A stretch of DNA of 64,000 bases from Campylobacteraceae bacterium (GCA_027050775.1 JALUBH010000018.1:45156-109155), one strand, 5' to 3'. Shown: positions 10,654 through 19,565, counted from the stretch's first letter. Notes: generated by a model not told the origin, from the sequence alone. A program made the numbers and translations.

Positions 10654-11295
10654 ACCTATCAATTTTACAGCATCCATTGGTGTCTGTACTATGTATTTTG
10701 CGCCATTTTCCTTTAACTCTTGTCTGTCTCTAAAACCCCATAAAACACCTATCGAATCTATGCCGGCACTCTTAGCTGTGATCATATCTATCTTGGTATC
10801 ACCCATAAATAAGCACTCTCTAGGCTCTACATGTAGCTCTTTTAATATTTCTATGGCACCGCTAGCATCAGGCTTTCTTGGAACTCCTTCTCTTATGCCA
10901 TATACTGCATCAAAATCCCAATTCCTTAGGTATTTTATACCGCAAAGCTTAGTAAAACTGTCCGGCTTATTTGATAAAATAGCCATCTTAAAATCTTTCT
11001 TCTTTAAAAAAGTTAAGAGTTTACCTATGCCATCGTAAAGTTTTGTATTTTGATTATATTGATTTGCATAATGTTTTTCAAATAGTACCAAAGCTTTTTG
11101 TGCCTCATTTTTATCGACACCAAGACTATTTTGCATCAATTTTAAAGCGCCCTCTCCTACAAGATATCTAAAATCATCTAGCACAATCGACTTTTTTCCA
11201 TAGCTTGCTAACACAAAATTCGCACTTATAGCTATGTCCTCAAGTGTATCAAGCAAGGTTCCATCTAAATCAAAAATTATAGCTCTTTTTTTCAT
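10642..11295 (-). CDS. HAD-family phosphatase (phosphoglycolate phosphatase-like)
   Basis: A 217-residue haloacid-dehalogenase-type phosphatase. Motif I is FDLDGTLLDT with nucleophile Asp9 and Asp11; motif II is the AILSNKP serine; the Lys is in GVPRKPDASG; motif IV is ECLFMGDTKIDMITAKSAG. This set and the helical cap inserted after motif I fit phosphoglycolate phosphatase (Gph), which would clear 2-phosphoglycolate, but other sugar phosphates are possible. The ATG overlaps the racemase stop by 4 bp, making it the last gene of the ten-gene nfuA-to-phosphatase operon. Confidence 0.9.
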   Translation of the reverse strand: MKKRAIIFDLDGTLLDTLEDIAISANFVLASYGKKSIVLDDFRYLVGEGALKLMQNSLGVDKNEAQKALVLFEKHYANQYNQNTKLYDGIGKLLTFLKKKDFKMAILSNKPDSFTKLCGIKYLRNWDFDAVYGIREGVPRKPDASGAIEILKELHVEPRECLFMGDTKIDMITAKSAGIDSIGVLWGFRDRQELKENGAKYIVQTPMDAVKLIGGLD

Positions 11296-11945
11296 AATGC
11301 CATCCTCACAGCCTCTTTTGCATGAATAAGTGTAGTGTCATAGACATTTATATCTATATCATTTTCAGATATAAGCATACCTATCTCAGTACAACCGAGT
11401 ATAACACCTTGTGCCTCTTTTGCCTTTTTTATAATCTTTATAAAAGCGCTTTTAGAGTCATCTTTTACAACTCCTAGACACAGTTCACCATATATAACTT
11501 TATGGATAATCTCCATGTCGTTAAAATCCGGTATGATTACTTCTATGCCATTGTCTATAAGTATCTGCTTATAAAAGTCCTCTTGCATAGTAAATTTTGT
11601 GCCTAAAAGCAGGACTCTTTTGATTTTATCTTTTTTAATCTCATTTGCGGTGGCTTGGGCAATATGTAAAAAAGGAAGCTCTACATGTAGAGCAATTTGC
11701 GGCAAGAGTTTATGCATAGTATTGGTACAAATCACTATAAAATCAGCTCCTCCATCTTGTAGTGATTTGGATGCATTTATGAGTATTTGGGTCGCTTCAT
11801 CCCATCTATTTGCGTGTTGCAGCTTTTCTATCTCTTCAAAGTTTACTGTAACCATCAAAGACTTTGCATTGTTTAGGGAACCTAAAAGCTCATTTGTATA
11901 TTCATTTATAATTTTGTAGTAGGTGGCACTGCTTTCCCAGCTCAT
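11292..11945 (-). CDS. Aspartate/glutamate racemase family protein; start codon uncertain
   Basis: A cytoplasmic cofactor-independent amino-acid racemase-like protein. The two catalytic cysteines are in FIVICTNTMHKL and GVILGCTEIGML, as in aspartate racemases. The first in-frame ATG (11945) gives MSWESSATYYK, 217 residues, but family members begin about nine residues earlier (typically MKTIGLIGGMSWES). Exactly that sequence, KTIGLIGG, is encoded upstream in frame, preceded not by ATG but by ATA (11972-11970), which overlaps the tkt stop TAA and has AAGGTG about 8 bases before it. No ATG, GTG or TTG lies between the upstream in-frame TGA and 11945. The real product is probably the longer form. 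The stop overlaps the phosphatase start as ATGA. Confidence 0.88.
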   Translation of the reverse strand: MSWESSATYYKIINEYTNELLGSLNNAKSLMVTVNFEEIEKLQHANRWDEATQILINASKSLQDGGADFIVICTNTMHKLLPQIALHVELPFLHIAQATANEIKKDKIKRVLLLGTKFTMQEDFYKQILIDNGIEVIIPDFNDMEIIHKVIYGELCLGVVKDDSKSAFIKIIKKAKEAQGVILGCTEIGMLISENDIDINVYDTTLIHAKEAVRMAL

Positions 11946-11968
11946 GCCACCGATTAATCCTATGGTTT

Positions 11969-13954
11969 TTATAGTTTTTCACCTTTTGCTTCAGTCTCTT
12001 TATACTCTTTACCCATCAAACTCATCGCTTTTTGCTTGATACCTTTTATAGTAAAACCAAACTTACTAAAGAGCTCACCTGCCGGTGCACTTGCACCAAA
12101 TCTACTCATACCTAAAACCTCATCAGCAAATCTATACCATTCATTTCCACTGGCTGCTTCTACTGCTAAAACTTTGGTATTTGGATCTATAACTTTGTCT
12201 ATATAACTTTTATCTTGCTGTACAAAGAGGTCAAAACAAGGCACACTTACTACATTTGCATTTATACCCGCAAGTTCCAAATGACAGGCGGCTTTGAGTG
12301 ATGGCATAAGTTCACTTCCGCTTGCTATGATAGTCAGTGTTGCATTTTCTCTTTTTTTGATTAAATATCCGCCCTTTGCAACTTCTCCAAATTCTACCTC
12401 TCCTGCTTTTAGAGTTTGTAGTTTTTGACGAGAGAGAACAAAAGCTGATGGTGAGTTTTTCATGCTAAGGGCTTTTTTCCAACACTCTACATTTTCACTC
12501 GCATCTGCAGGTCTAAAAGTATAAAAGTTTGGCATTGCTCTAAATTGACTTAACTGTTCTATGGGCTGATGTGTCGGTCCATCTTCTCCAACACCGATAC
12601 TATCATGCGTCCAGACAAAAAAGTTTTGTATTTTCATCAGTGCCGAAAGTCTTGCTGCAGGCTTTAAATAGTCACTAAATATAAAAAATGTAGCACTAAA
12701 CGGTATAAAAAGTCCGTACAAAGAGATCGCATTTGTCATCGCTGCCATAGCATGCTCACGGATACCGAAGTGTATATTTCTACCCGTTGGAAAATATCCC
12801 ATATCTTTTAAGTTGCTTTTATTTGAAGGAGCTAAATCTGCACTTCCACCGACAAATCCGGGAATTGCCCTGGCTATTGCATTTAGTATTTGACCATTAC
12901 TGTCTCTAGTGGCCACTTTTGAGCTATCTTCAAACTTAGGCCAAGAAATCTTTGAGAAATCAGGATTTAGGAGTGCTTTTAGAGCTTCGTTTTGCTCTAT
13001 CAAAGGAGCTTCGCTTAAGAGCTTTTTCCACTCACGCTGAGCCAAATCTCCTTTTTCAACTGCACACTCAAATCTAGCCTTTACATCTTCATCGATGAAA
13101 AACTCAAGATCCGGGTTAAATCCTGCATTTAATTTTGACTCTCTTATCACTTCTTCACCTAGAGGAGCTCCGTGTGTGGCACTTGTGCCCTCTAATCCAA
13201 CTGCACCTTTTCCAATGATTGTGTTTGCAATTATCAAGTATGGTTTTGTCTGCTCTTTTGCATTTTCCAATACTTCGTTTATCTCTTCAAAATCGTGACC
13301 ATCTATGCGAGATACTTGCCAACCTTGTGCTTCGAAACGCATCTTCACATCTTCACTCCAGGCAAGATTTGTACCGCCCTCTATAGTTATGTGATTACTG
13401 TCATAAAAAAGAACTAAATTATCAAGTCCAAGATGTCCTGCAAGTGCACTTGCCTCATAGCTTATACCCTCTTCTAAGTCACCATCACCACAAATTGCAT
13501 AAACTTTATGGTCTATTATCTTTGCAGTATCACTGTTTAGTTTGCTTTGTGCCATCTTTTCCGCCATAGCAAAACCGACTGCATTTGCGATGCCTTGACC
13601 CAAAGGTCCTGTAGTTATCTCAACTCCTGGAACATCACCATATTCGGGATGTCCTGGGGTTTTAGAGCCTAATTGTCTAAAATTTTTCAAATCATCCAAG
13701 CTGATATCATAACCGCTTAAGTGCAAAAACGAGTAGATAAGCGAAGATGCATGCCCCCCACTAAAGACTAATCTATCTCTATTTAACCATTTTGGGTCTT
13801 TTGGATTGTGTTTTAAGTGCCTACTTAAAACCGTAACAATATCCGCCAAACCCATAGGGGCACCGGGGTGTCCGCTATTTGCACGCTGTACCATATCGGC
13901 ACACAAAAATCTGATAGTATCAGCCTGCTTTTGCAACATCTCTAAATCATCCAT
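11969..13954 (-). CDS. tkt: Transketolase
   Basis: Thiamine-diphosphate enzyme of the non-oxidative pentose phosphate pathway, 661 residues, full length. Visible: the N-terminal ANSGHPGAPMGLAD, the TPP motif GDGDLEEGISYEASALAGHLGLDNLVLFYDSN (about 155-186), the central GGSADLAPSNKSN, and the pyrimidine-domain HDSIGVGEDGPTHQPIEQL. It overlaps ispA by 8 bp and its TAA stop overlaps the putative ATA start of the racemase gene. Supplies ribose- and erythrose-phosphates; in this operon it sits with isoprenoid and cell-wall genes. Confidence 0.97.
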   Translation of the reverse strand: MDDLEMLQKQADTIRFLCADMVQRANSGHPGAPMGLADIVTVLSRHLKHNPKDPKWLNRDRLVFSGGHASSLIYSFLHLSGYDISLDDLKNFRQLGSKTPGHPEYGDVPGVEITTGPLGQGIANAVGFAMAEKMAQSKLNSDTAKIIDHKVYAICGDGDLEEGISYEASALAGHLGLDNLVLFYDSNHITIEGGTNLAWSEDVKMRFEAQGWQVSRIDGHDFEEINEVLENAKEQTKPYLIIANTIIGKGAVGLEGTSATHGAPLGEEVIRESKLNAGFNPDLEFFIDEDVKARFECAVEKGDLAQREWKKLLSEAPLIEQNEALKALLNPDFSKISWPKFEDSSKVATRDSNGQILNAIARAIPGFVGGSADLAPSNKSNLKDMGYFPTGRNIHFGIREHAMAAMTNAISLYGLFIPFSATFFIFSDYLKPAARLSALMKIQNFFVWTHDSIGVGEDGPTHQPIEQLSQFRAMPNFYTFRPADASENVECWKKALSMKNSPSAFVLSRQKLQTLKAGEVEFGEVAKGGYLIKKRENATLTIIASGSELMPSLKAACHLELAGINANVVSVPCFDLFVQQDKSYIDKVIDPNTKVLAVEAASGNEWYRFADEVLGMSRFGASAPAGELFSKFGFTIKGIKQKAMSLMGKEYKETEAKGEKL

Positions 13955-14810
13955 TAAAATATCCCTTTACTATTGTATCTAGCCTTACGGCAAGATTTTT
14001 ATCTAATTTATTTAACTCCACATGTAAAGCTTTTAGTGCATTTTGTTTGTACTCTTGCGCACCCTTAAGACCTAAAAGATTTACAAATGAATTCTTATGT
14101 TCATCATTTCCTGTCGGTTTTCCAGCCTCTTTTGAACTCATAGTCGCGTCAATAATGTCATCTTGAATTTGAAATAAAAGTCCCAATTTCAGACCAAAAC
14201 TATATATGGCATTTTTACTATTTTCATCCAATTCGCATATAACTGCCCCCATAAGAAGAGAAGCGGCTATCAATTTGGCAGTCTTGTTTAAATGCAAAAA
14301 TTCCAATTCATCCTGTTTTAAAATTTTGTCTTCAAATTCACAATCAATAGCTTGACCGATAACCATACCGCCACTTCCACCATTTTGTGCTAAAATCTTT
14401 ACGAGTTCTATTCGTATCTCACTGCTAAGCGGTGCATTTGCTATCACATAAAAAGCATCGGTATTTAGAGCATCCCCTGCTAATATAGCTGTAACCTCAT
14501 CATAAGTTACATGTAGAGTCGGATGTCCTCTTCTAAGGTTGGCATCGTCCATAGAGGGCAAATCATCGTGTATCAAAGAGTAGGTGTGTAGCATCTCAAG
14601 ACCGAGAGCCACAGGCAGGGAGTTTCTGAGCAATAATGGTGAGCAAGCATCAACAACACTCAAAAGTAAAATCGGTCTGAACCTCTTTCCTCCTGCTTTT
14701 AATATCTCATCCAACGCTTTTTGAAAGTATGGATGAAAACCCTCTATCTTAGGTGTATTTTCCATCAAATAAGAGTCAAATCTTTCCAGCAAATCACTCT
14801 GTATATTCAC
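13947..14810 (-). CDS. ispA: Farnesyl/geranyl diphosphate synthase (short-chain polyprenyl synthase)
   Basis: Condenses IPP with allylic diphosphates to farnesyl (or geranyl) diphosphate for quinones and undecaprenyl carrier. The 287-residue protein has the first Asp-rich motif in HDDLPSMDDANLRRGHPT (FARM with the two-residue insertion typical of bacterial IspA) and the second Asp-rich motif in QIQDDIIDATMSSKEAGKPTGND. The N-terminal GGKRFRPILLLS is also conserved. Overlaps the PDZ-protein stop by 4 bp and tkt by 8 bp. Confidence 0.95.
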   Translation of the reverse strand: MNIQSDLLERFDSYLMENTPKIEGFHPYFQKALDEILKAGGKRFRPILLLSVVDACSPLLLRNSLPVALGLEMLHTYSLIHDDLPSMDDANLRRGHPTLHVTYDEVTAILAGDALNTDAFYVIANAPLSSEIRIELVKILAQNGGSGGMVIGQAIDCEFEDKILKQDELEFLHLNKTAKLIAASLLMGAVICELDENSKNAIYSFGLKLGLLFQIQDDIIDATMSSKEAGKPTGNDEHKNSFVNLLGLKGAQEYKQNALKALHVELNKLDKNLAVRLDTIVKGYFNG

Positions 14811-15817
14811 ATATTTACCTTAACAAAAAATTGAAAATTATTCCTCTCAAAAAGCAAATTTATCGCTTTTTTTCCAATTTTTGACAAAACTCTTCTTATG
14901 TCATCTTCGCTTTTGACACTCACTCTGTTTATCTGAAGAAGTTTATCTCCTCTGTGCAAACCACTTTTTTGAGCAAATGAGCCTTTTTTTATAGTTTTTA
15001 TCCTCAACTTCTTATCAAAAAACATCCCTTTGACTTCAAGAAAAGAGTCACTTAATTCTCCACCACCATATCTTTTTTGAACTTTTATCTTTTCTGTCAT
15101 CAATTTATAATTTCGTACAAATTGCAGCTTTATTATCTTGCCTACCTTTTGAAAAAGAACATAATCTTCAACATCTTCAACTTTTCTTACCCTTCTGCCG
15201 TCAATTCTTTTGATGATATCACCTACTTTTAATTTTTGGTGAGCAAATAAAGGATTTACCGAAGAGACTATCACATCTTTTCCCCTTCTTAAAAATCTTA
15301 CACCAATATCACCATAAGCAACACTCTTTGAATTTAAAAATCTCTTTATAAAATTTGAAGATATAAATTTTCCATTTCCAACACCAATTCCATATACACT
15401 GCAACACAAACAAGTAATCATACTATTTGGAGGGGTTTTACTGTTTTGTTTGAAAAATATATTTAATCCTACTCCCCTTTGTGCAAAGTTACCGGTATAC
15501 ATGGAGCTGTCATCCATGCTCGCCAGCCACTCACCAAGTGTTAATTTATCCGTATTTCTCAAGTGTACGGGATGTAAGACTTTTTTGCTATGAAAAAGAT
15601 ACAAATTCAAAAATTTATCATGTCTGACAAATGGATATTTTGGCTTTTTCTTCAAGTAAGCAACCGCATAATGTTTACTGATAGCTACAGCCTTTGTATC
15701 TCCAAAATAGACCATAGACTTTACATCTTTTTTATAACATTTTCTAAAGTCCGGATATGTAAAACTAACACTAAAAAGTGCATTTACAGTAAAAAGTAAA
15801 ATCAGTACAAATCTCAT
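14807..15817 (-). CDS. Exported double-PDZ-domain protein
   Basis: A 336-residue protein with an N-terminal signal peptide (cleavage near residue 17) and two PDZ-like domains: one near 195-245 (HQKLKVGDIIKRIDGRRVRKVEDVEDYV) and one at the C-terminus (GSFAQKSGLHRGDKLLQINRVSVKSEDDIRRVLS). The N-terminal half has no protease triad that I can see and an unusual Cys cluster, ITCLCCSVYGIGV, at about 130. It therefore looks like a periplasmic PDZ adaptor rather than an HtrA protease. Similar proteins are common in Campylobacterota; function unknown. It overlaps ispA by 4 bp. Confidence 0.82.
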   Translation of the reverse strand: MRFVLILLFTVNALFSVSFTYPDFRKCYKKDVKSMVYFGDTKAVAISKHYAVAYLKKKPKYPFVRHDKFLNLYLFHSKKVLHPVHLRNTDKLTLGEWLASMDDSSMYTGNFAQRGVGLNIFFKQNSKTPPNSMITCLCCSVYGIGVGNGKFISSNFIKRFLNSKSVAYGDIGVRFLRRGKDVIVSSVNPLFAHQKLKVGDIIKRIDGRRVRKVEDVEDYVLFQKVGKIIKLQFVRNYKLMTEKIKVQKRYGGGELSDSFLEVKGMFFDKKLRIKTIKKGSFAQKSGLHRGDKLLQINRVSVKSEDDIRRVLSKIGKKAINLLFERNNFQFFVKVNM

Positions 15818-15825
15818 AAGTCTCC

Positions 15826-16137
15826 TTATTTTCCGAAGCCGCCCAATCCACCGAGCATTTGGGATGCTGCTAATTTTTTATTCTCTTCAACCATTTTAAA
15901 ACCATCATTTATAGCGCTTATTAAAAGAATCTGCAGTGACTCTTTGTCCTCAAGTAGTGAATCATCAAAACCAAGGTCTATCACTTCTCCATGTCCATTT
16001 AAGCTTACCTTTACAAGCCCGCCGCCACTCTTAGCAGTAAACTCTTTACTATCCGCCTCTTCTTCCATCTTTTTTGCCTGTTTTTGCGCCAACTCCAGCA
16101 TTTCACCCATTTTGGAAAAATCCATATTTTCAAACAT
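15826..16137 (-). CDS. YbaB/EbfC family nucleoid-associated protein
   Basis: A 103-residue protein with the YbaB tweezer-fold pattern: N-terminal helix rich in Met/Gln/Lys (MLELAQKQAKKMEEEADSKE), then TAKSGGGLVKVSLNGHGEVIDLGFD, and a C-terminal helix EENKKLAASQMLGGLGGFG. Family members are small dimeric DNA-binding proteins of the nucleoid. It lies 8 bp upstream of the PDZ gene and 3 bp after panD. The glycine-rich C-terminus is normal for the family. Confidence 0.92.
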   Translation of the reverse strand: MFENMDFSKMGEMLELAQKQAKKMEEEADSKEFTAKSGGGLVKVSLNGHGEVIDLGFDDSLLEDKESLQILLISAINDGFKMVEENKKLAASQMLGGLGGFGK

Positions 16138-16140
16138 AAC

Positions 16141-16509
16141 CTATCCTACAAAATCTCTTATTTCTTCTATATCATTCTCTTCATTTACCAGCACAACACT
16201 GGGTTTAAAGTACTTTGCTTCATCTTCACTCATGCTAGCATAGGCTATAATGATAATCCTATCTCCTTTTTCCGCTTTTCTGGCAGCTGCTCCGTTTAGG
16301 CATATATCTTTGTTTCCTCTTTTGCCCTCTATCGCATAAGTGCTAAATCTCTCACCATTGTTGATGTTTACAATCTCAACTTTTTGTCCAACTCTTAAAT
16401 TTGCAGCATCCATCAACTCCGCATCAATTGTGATTGAACCAACATAGTTTAGATTTGCATCACTTACTACAGCTCTATGTATTTTAGAGTATAACATCTC
16501 AAATTTCAT
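16141..16509 (-). CDS. panD: Aspartate 1-decarboxylase proenzyme
   Basis: Makes beta-alanine for pantothenate/CoA. The 122-residue proenzyme shows the self-cleavage site G24-S25 in YVGSITID, which yields the catalytic pyruvoyl group, plus Lys9 in YSKIHRA and the conserved [13 protein letters not shown] and [19 protein letters not shown] blocks. It lies 0 bp after murE and 3 bp before ybaB in the same operon. Confidence 0.97.
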   Translation of the reverse strand: MKFEMLYSKIHRAVVSDANLNYVGSITIDAELMDAANLRVGQKVEIVNINNGERFSTYAIEGKRGNKDICLNGAAARKAEKGDRIIIIAYASMSEDEAKYFKPSVVLVNEENDIEEIRDFVG

Positions 16510-17817
16510 CTATTTTATCCTATTTTTTATTAATTGTTTTATTATCTCTCTATCATCAAATGGAATTTTTTTACCGTTTATATCCTGATATATTTCATCA
16601 CCTTTGCCTAAGACCAATAAAACTTCACCATTTTTTTGCCAATCCAGCGCCATTTGCAAAGCTCTTTTCCTATTAACTTCAACCTTTAGCTCTTTTGGAT
16701 TTTTTATCCCACCTAATATCTCTTTTATGATACTTTGAGGATCTTCACTTCTTGGGTTATCACTTGTGACAATTATCTTCTTGGCAAATTTTGAAGCAAT
16801 GAAGCCCATCTTTGCCCTTTTAGTTTTATCTCTATCGCCACCTGCTCCAAAAACCACTACTATATCTTTGCCTTTCATGCTGTCTAAAACTTTTTCCATA
16901 CCATCTGGTGTATGTGCAAAATCAACTATAATAAGAGGTTTATCGCTCACTAGCTCCATGCGTCCTTGAACTCCAGCAAAATTCTCAACTACTTCACAAA
17001 TCTTTTCCATCGGCACAATCTCAAGCATATCCACTGCACTGATTGCTGCTAAAAGATTGTATAGATTAAAAAAACCTTGCATCGGGCTAGAAAAATCGTA
17101 TACCTTTTGTATCTTCGCCAAAGCTGCGCTTATACCGTCATTTAAGGAGTATGCAAGAATCTTATATGTAGCAGAATTTTCTATACCATAAGTTCTACAG
17201 TTTTTTGGATTAAACTCAATCTTTTTTTCATCTTTATTTATAAGTTTCATAGTATCATCTTGGAAAAAACTACTTTTTACTCTAATATAATTTTCCAAGC
17301 TACTGTGATAATCAAGATGATCTTGGGTTACATTTGTAAAAATCTTGAGTTCAAAATTTAGACCATCTATTCTGTTTTGGGACAATGCATGAGAGCTCAC
17401 TTCCATGATAAAATACTCGCATCCATCATCTATAGCTTCTTTGATATGCAACATCGTGTCAAATATAGTAGGAGTAGTTAAGCCTTTTTGGGCGATTTGT
17501 CTTTCATTTATAAAACAACCTCTTGTGCCTTGCAGCGCAACTTTTATATCCAAATCCAATAGTATGGAGTATATGGCTGCTGCAGTTGTTGTTTTGCCAT
17601 TTGTTCCTGTGATACCTATGATTTTTATGGTGTTATCGATACCCAGTATCTTTGATACTTCTTTTGCTCCAAGTATTTGCTTGCAGCCTCTTTTTTTTGC
17701 GTCCTCTAGGTATCTTTCATTTAATTTTGAAACAAAAAATGCACTTGATTCATCGCACAAGGAGGAGTTGTCGGTTATAAATGAAAAATCATAATTACTT
17801 TTTATATCTTTTTTCAA
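16510..17817 (-). CDS. murE: UDP-MurNAc-tripeptide synthetase (meso-DAP ligase)
   Basis: Adds meso-diaminopimelate to UDP-MurNAc-Ala-Glu in peptidoglycan synthesis. 435 residues, short for MurE because the N-terminal domain is compact, as in other Campylobacterota. The ATP site is GITGTNGKTTTAA at about 66-78; the substrate-carbamylated-Lys region and the DAP-specific DNPRSEDP motif (about 352-359) are present, so it should be the DAP rather than the Lys enzyme. The start overlaps the upstream helical-repeat gene by 4 bp. Confidence 0.96.
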   Translation of the reverse strand: MKKDIKSNYDFSFITDNSSLCDESSAFFVSKLNERYLEDAKKRGCKQILGAKEVSKILGIDNTIKIIGITGTNGKTTTAAAIYSILLDLDIKVALQGTRGCFINERQIAQKGLTTPTIFDTMLHIKEAIDDGCEYFIMEVSSHALSQNRIDGLNFELKIFTNVTQDHLDYHSSLENYIRVKSSFFQDDTMKLINKDEKKIEFNPKNCRTYGIENSATYKILAYSLNDGISAALAKIQKVYDFSSPMQGFFNLYNLLAAISAVDMLEIVPMEKICEVVENFAGVQGRMELVSDKPLIIVDFAHTPDGMEKVLDSMKGKDIVVVFGAGGDRDKTKRAKMGFIASKFAKKIIVTSDNPRSEDPQSIIKEILGGIKNPKELKVEVNRKRALQMALDWQKNGEVLLVLGKGDEIYQDINGKKIPFDDREIIKQLIKNRIK

Positions 17818-18380
17818 TACTTTGTTGCCCTACTTACAAGTGATAGTAATTTTTTGTCATTTGGGAAGACACTCATGGCACTCTCTAAATAGTTCAGCGA
17901 CATTTCAGTAAATCCATTTTCTATCAATTTTTCTAAAAAATCTATAAAGTCCTCTTTTTTAGATATCAGAACTTTTGTAGAGAACATAATATCCTCAAAT
18001 GCTTTTTTGAAACTTCCTCTATTTTTTATGAGCTCTTTAAAGTCTTCATACTCTATACCATTTTCTTCGGCTATGGCATATTCTAACTCTTTCTTTTCGA
18101 TTAAGCTGTAGATGGACTCTATACTGTTATCTATTAAGCCTATAATTTCTTCTATATTACCTTCTTCGACCTCTTCATCACTCTCTTTTGAAAGCAGATA
18201 ATACTCAAAAAGAGCTGAGGCTTCTATCTCTTTTTCACTCGCCATATCTGATAATATAGCACCAAGCCTTGCATCTTTGGAGTCTGGCTCTTCTTGCAGT
18301 GCAAGTGAAAAATAAAATAGCGCCAAAACATAATCTTTTTTGTAAAAACTATCTATTCCTAAAGTTATGTGTAGATTCAT
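17814..18380 (-). CDS. Conserved helical-repeat (TPR-like) protein
   Basis: A 188-residue acidic cytoplasmic protein with no signal or membrane segment. The N-terminal part (YKKDYVLALFYFSLALQEEPDSKDARLGAILSD) is a plausible pair of TPR-like helices, followed by a Glu-rich linker and further helices. I do not recognise a specific family. It sits between nfuA (2 bp gap) and murE (4 bp overlap), so is a real, translated operon member, but context does not reveal its job. Confidence 0.8.
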   Translation of the reverse strand: MNLHITLGIDSFYKKDYVLALFYFSLALQEEPDSKDARLGAILSDMASEKEIEASALFEYYLLSKESDEEVEEGNIEEIIGLIDNSIESIYSLIEKKELEYAIAEENGIEYEDFKELIKNRGSFKKAFEDIMFSTKVLISKKEDFIDFLEKLIENGFTEMSLNYLESAMSVFPNDKKLLSLVSRATKY

Positions 18381-18382
18381 CT

Positions 18383-18661
18383 CTATGAAAAAGTCTCTAT
18401 ATCAAACTCTACGCCTAGTGGTATACTCACAACTTCTATCTCAGGGTGTATATCTATCCTAAGCTGTCTTTCTATGCCATATTTAAGGGTTTGTGAAGCT
18501 GACGCACAGCCATGACAGGCGCCTTGAAGCTGAACAAAAACTTTGCCATTTTTTATCCCTAAAAGTGTCAAGCCACCACCATCAAGTGCCAACATAGGCT
18601 TAACTTTATCTAAAGATTTTTCTACTGCCGGAAGTAATTCCTCATCTGAAAAAGGTATCAT
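18383..18661 (-). CDS. NifU C-terminal-domain (Nfu-type) iron-sulfur scaffold protein
   Basis: A 92-residue single-domain Nfu protein. The cluster-binding CxxC is in QGACHGCASASQTLKYGIERQL, with the preceding LALDGGGLTLLGIKNGKVFVQL typical of the family. Such proteins carry a [4Fe-4S] cluster between two monomers and hand it to target enzymes; the window encodes several (PorB, PorD, OYE-type reductase, NsrR-like). First gene of the operon running to the phosphatase at 10642; a perfect palindrome lies 26 bp upstream (18687-18706). Confidence 0.93.
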   Translation of the reverse strand: MIPFSDEELLPAVEKSLDKVKPMLALDGGGLTLLGIKNGKVFVQLQGACHGCASASQTLKYGIERQLRIDIHPEIEVVSIPLGVEFDIETFS

Positions 18662-18686
18662 TTAATGTCCTAATATTTTTTCTTAT

Positions 18687-18706
18687 TTAACCAAATCTTT
18701 GGTTAA
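18687..18706. promoter_or_regulatory. Perfect palindrome upstream of the nfu operon
   Basis: TTAACCAAA and TTTGGTTAA separated by TC, 20 bp in all, lying between the Gly-rich protein gene and the Nfu gene. It is not followed by a T-run on either strand, which argues for an operator rather than an intrinsic terminator; it could still act as a weak terminator for the upstream gene. The regulator is unknown. Confidence 0.5.
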
Positions 18707-18786
18707 AAGCGACTGAATCGTGAGAGATAGTTTTATGTACAGATTTATCTGCTCACTTTAAGGTACCCCTAAATGCATAGTAAAAT

Positions 18787-19374
18787 TTAAAAACCTCCTG
18801 CGCCACCCCCCATACCACCTCCTGCACTATCACCACCCATGCCGCCAATGCCACCCATGTTATCATCGTTCATGCCTCCAATATTTTCTTGCATTTCCTG
18901 TGGTTCTTTCACTTTATTTACTATTTTGGTCGAAGATAAATTATTTGCAACAGCATTCTGTTTTTTTATAGATATCACACTATCTAAACTTGATTTTGCA
19001 AGTTTTAGTTGTTTGATAACTTCAGTATTATTCGTATTTTCTAATGCATGTATTATTGCTTTTTGTGCTTTCAAAGCATTTTCTTCTGTGATTTGTAGAT
19101 TTTGACTCTGAATCTCCTGAGTTTTGACAATTTTATCAGCCATCTGATTTATCTTATCGGCCATTTTATTAATTCTATCAGCCATTACTCCTATATCACT
19201 GGAAAGTTGCAACATATTTTGTTGACTCATCTCACTATTTTTAGTGGCAATATCTGCCATTTGCACCTCACTTGTATCAACACTAACTCCATCTTTGTTT
19301 GCATTTCCACTACTAGCATAAGCTAAATTAGAAACGACTAGTAACGCCAATAACGCCAAAATCTTCTTTTTCAT
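18787..19374 (-). CDS. Exported protein with Met/Asn-rich coiled coil and Gly/Met-rich tail
   Basis: A 195-residue protein with a clear signal peptide (MKKKILALLALLVVSNLAYA). Residues about 50-90 form a heptad-like segment repeating NKMADKINQMADKI, and the last 35 residues are a low-complexity Gly/Met/Asp tail (GGIGGMGGDSAGGG, ending GAGGF). No recognised domain. The repeat-rich coil and flexible tail suggest a periplasmic or surface structural protein, but that is inference. It has its own upstream region (19375-19500) and a ribosome site AAAGGTAAAA before the ATG. Confidence 0.8.
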   Translation of the reverse strand: MKKKILALLALLVVSNLAYASSGNANKDGVSVDTSEVQMADIATKNSEMSQQNMLQLSSDIGVMADRINKMADKINQMADKIVKTQEIQSQNLQITEENALKAQKAIIHALENTNNTEVIKQLKLAKSSLDSVISIKKQNAVANNLSSTKIVNKVKEPQEMQENIGGMNDDNMGGIGGMGGDSAGGGMGGGAGGF

Positions 19375-19508
19375 TTTTTACCTTTTATTGATTTATTTCG
19401 TTAAAAGTATATCTAAAAAGTGTTACTGAAATGTTAATAATTTACTCCCCTCGATATCAAACAGGTTTATAGATGAAAAAGATTTTTTGTGGTAAAATGA
19501 CTGTAAAA

Positions 19509-19565
19509 TTGATTTTACACACTATTTTTTCAAAAAGTCTTACTTTTCGTAGCTTCAGGGGTGCA
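19509..19565. repeat. Short dispersed repeat, copy 1
   Basis: A block including AAAAAGTC, TACTTTTCGTAG and GGGG-TGCA (about 19525-19565), which recurs with a few mismatches at about 47318-47357. The core contains a small hairpin, CTAC-GAAA-A-GTAG in the minus-strand sense. It lies between the Gly-rich gene and the HD-GYP gene and explains why I prefer the downstream ATG for the latter. Confidence 0.55.
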
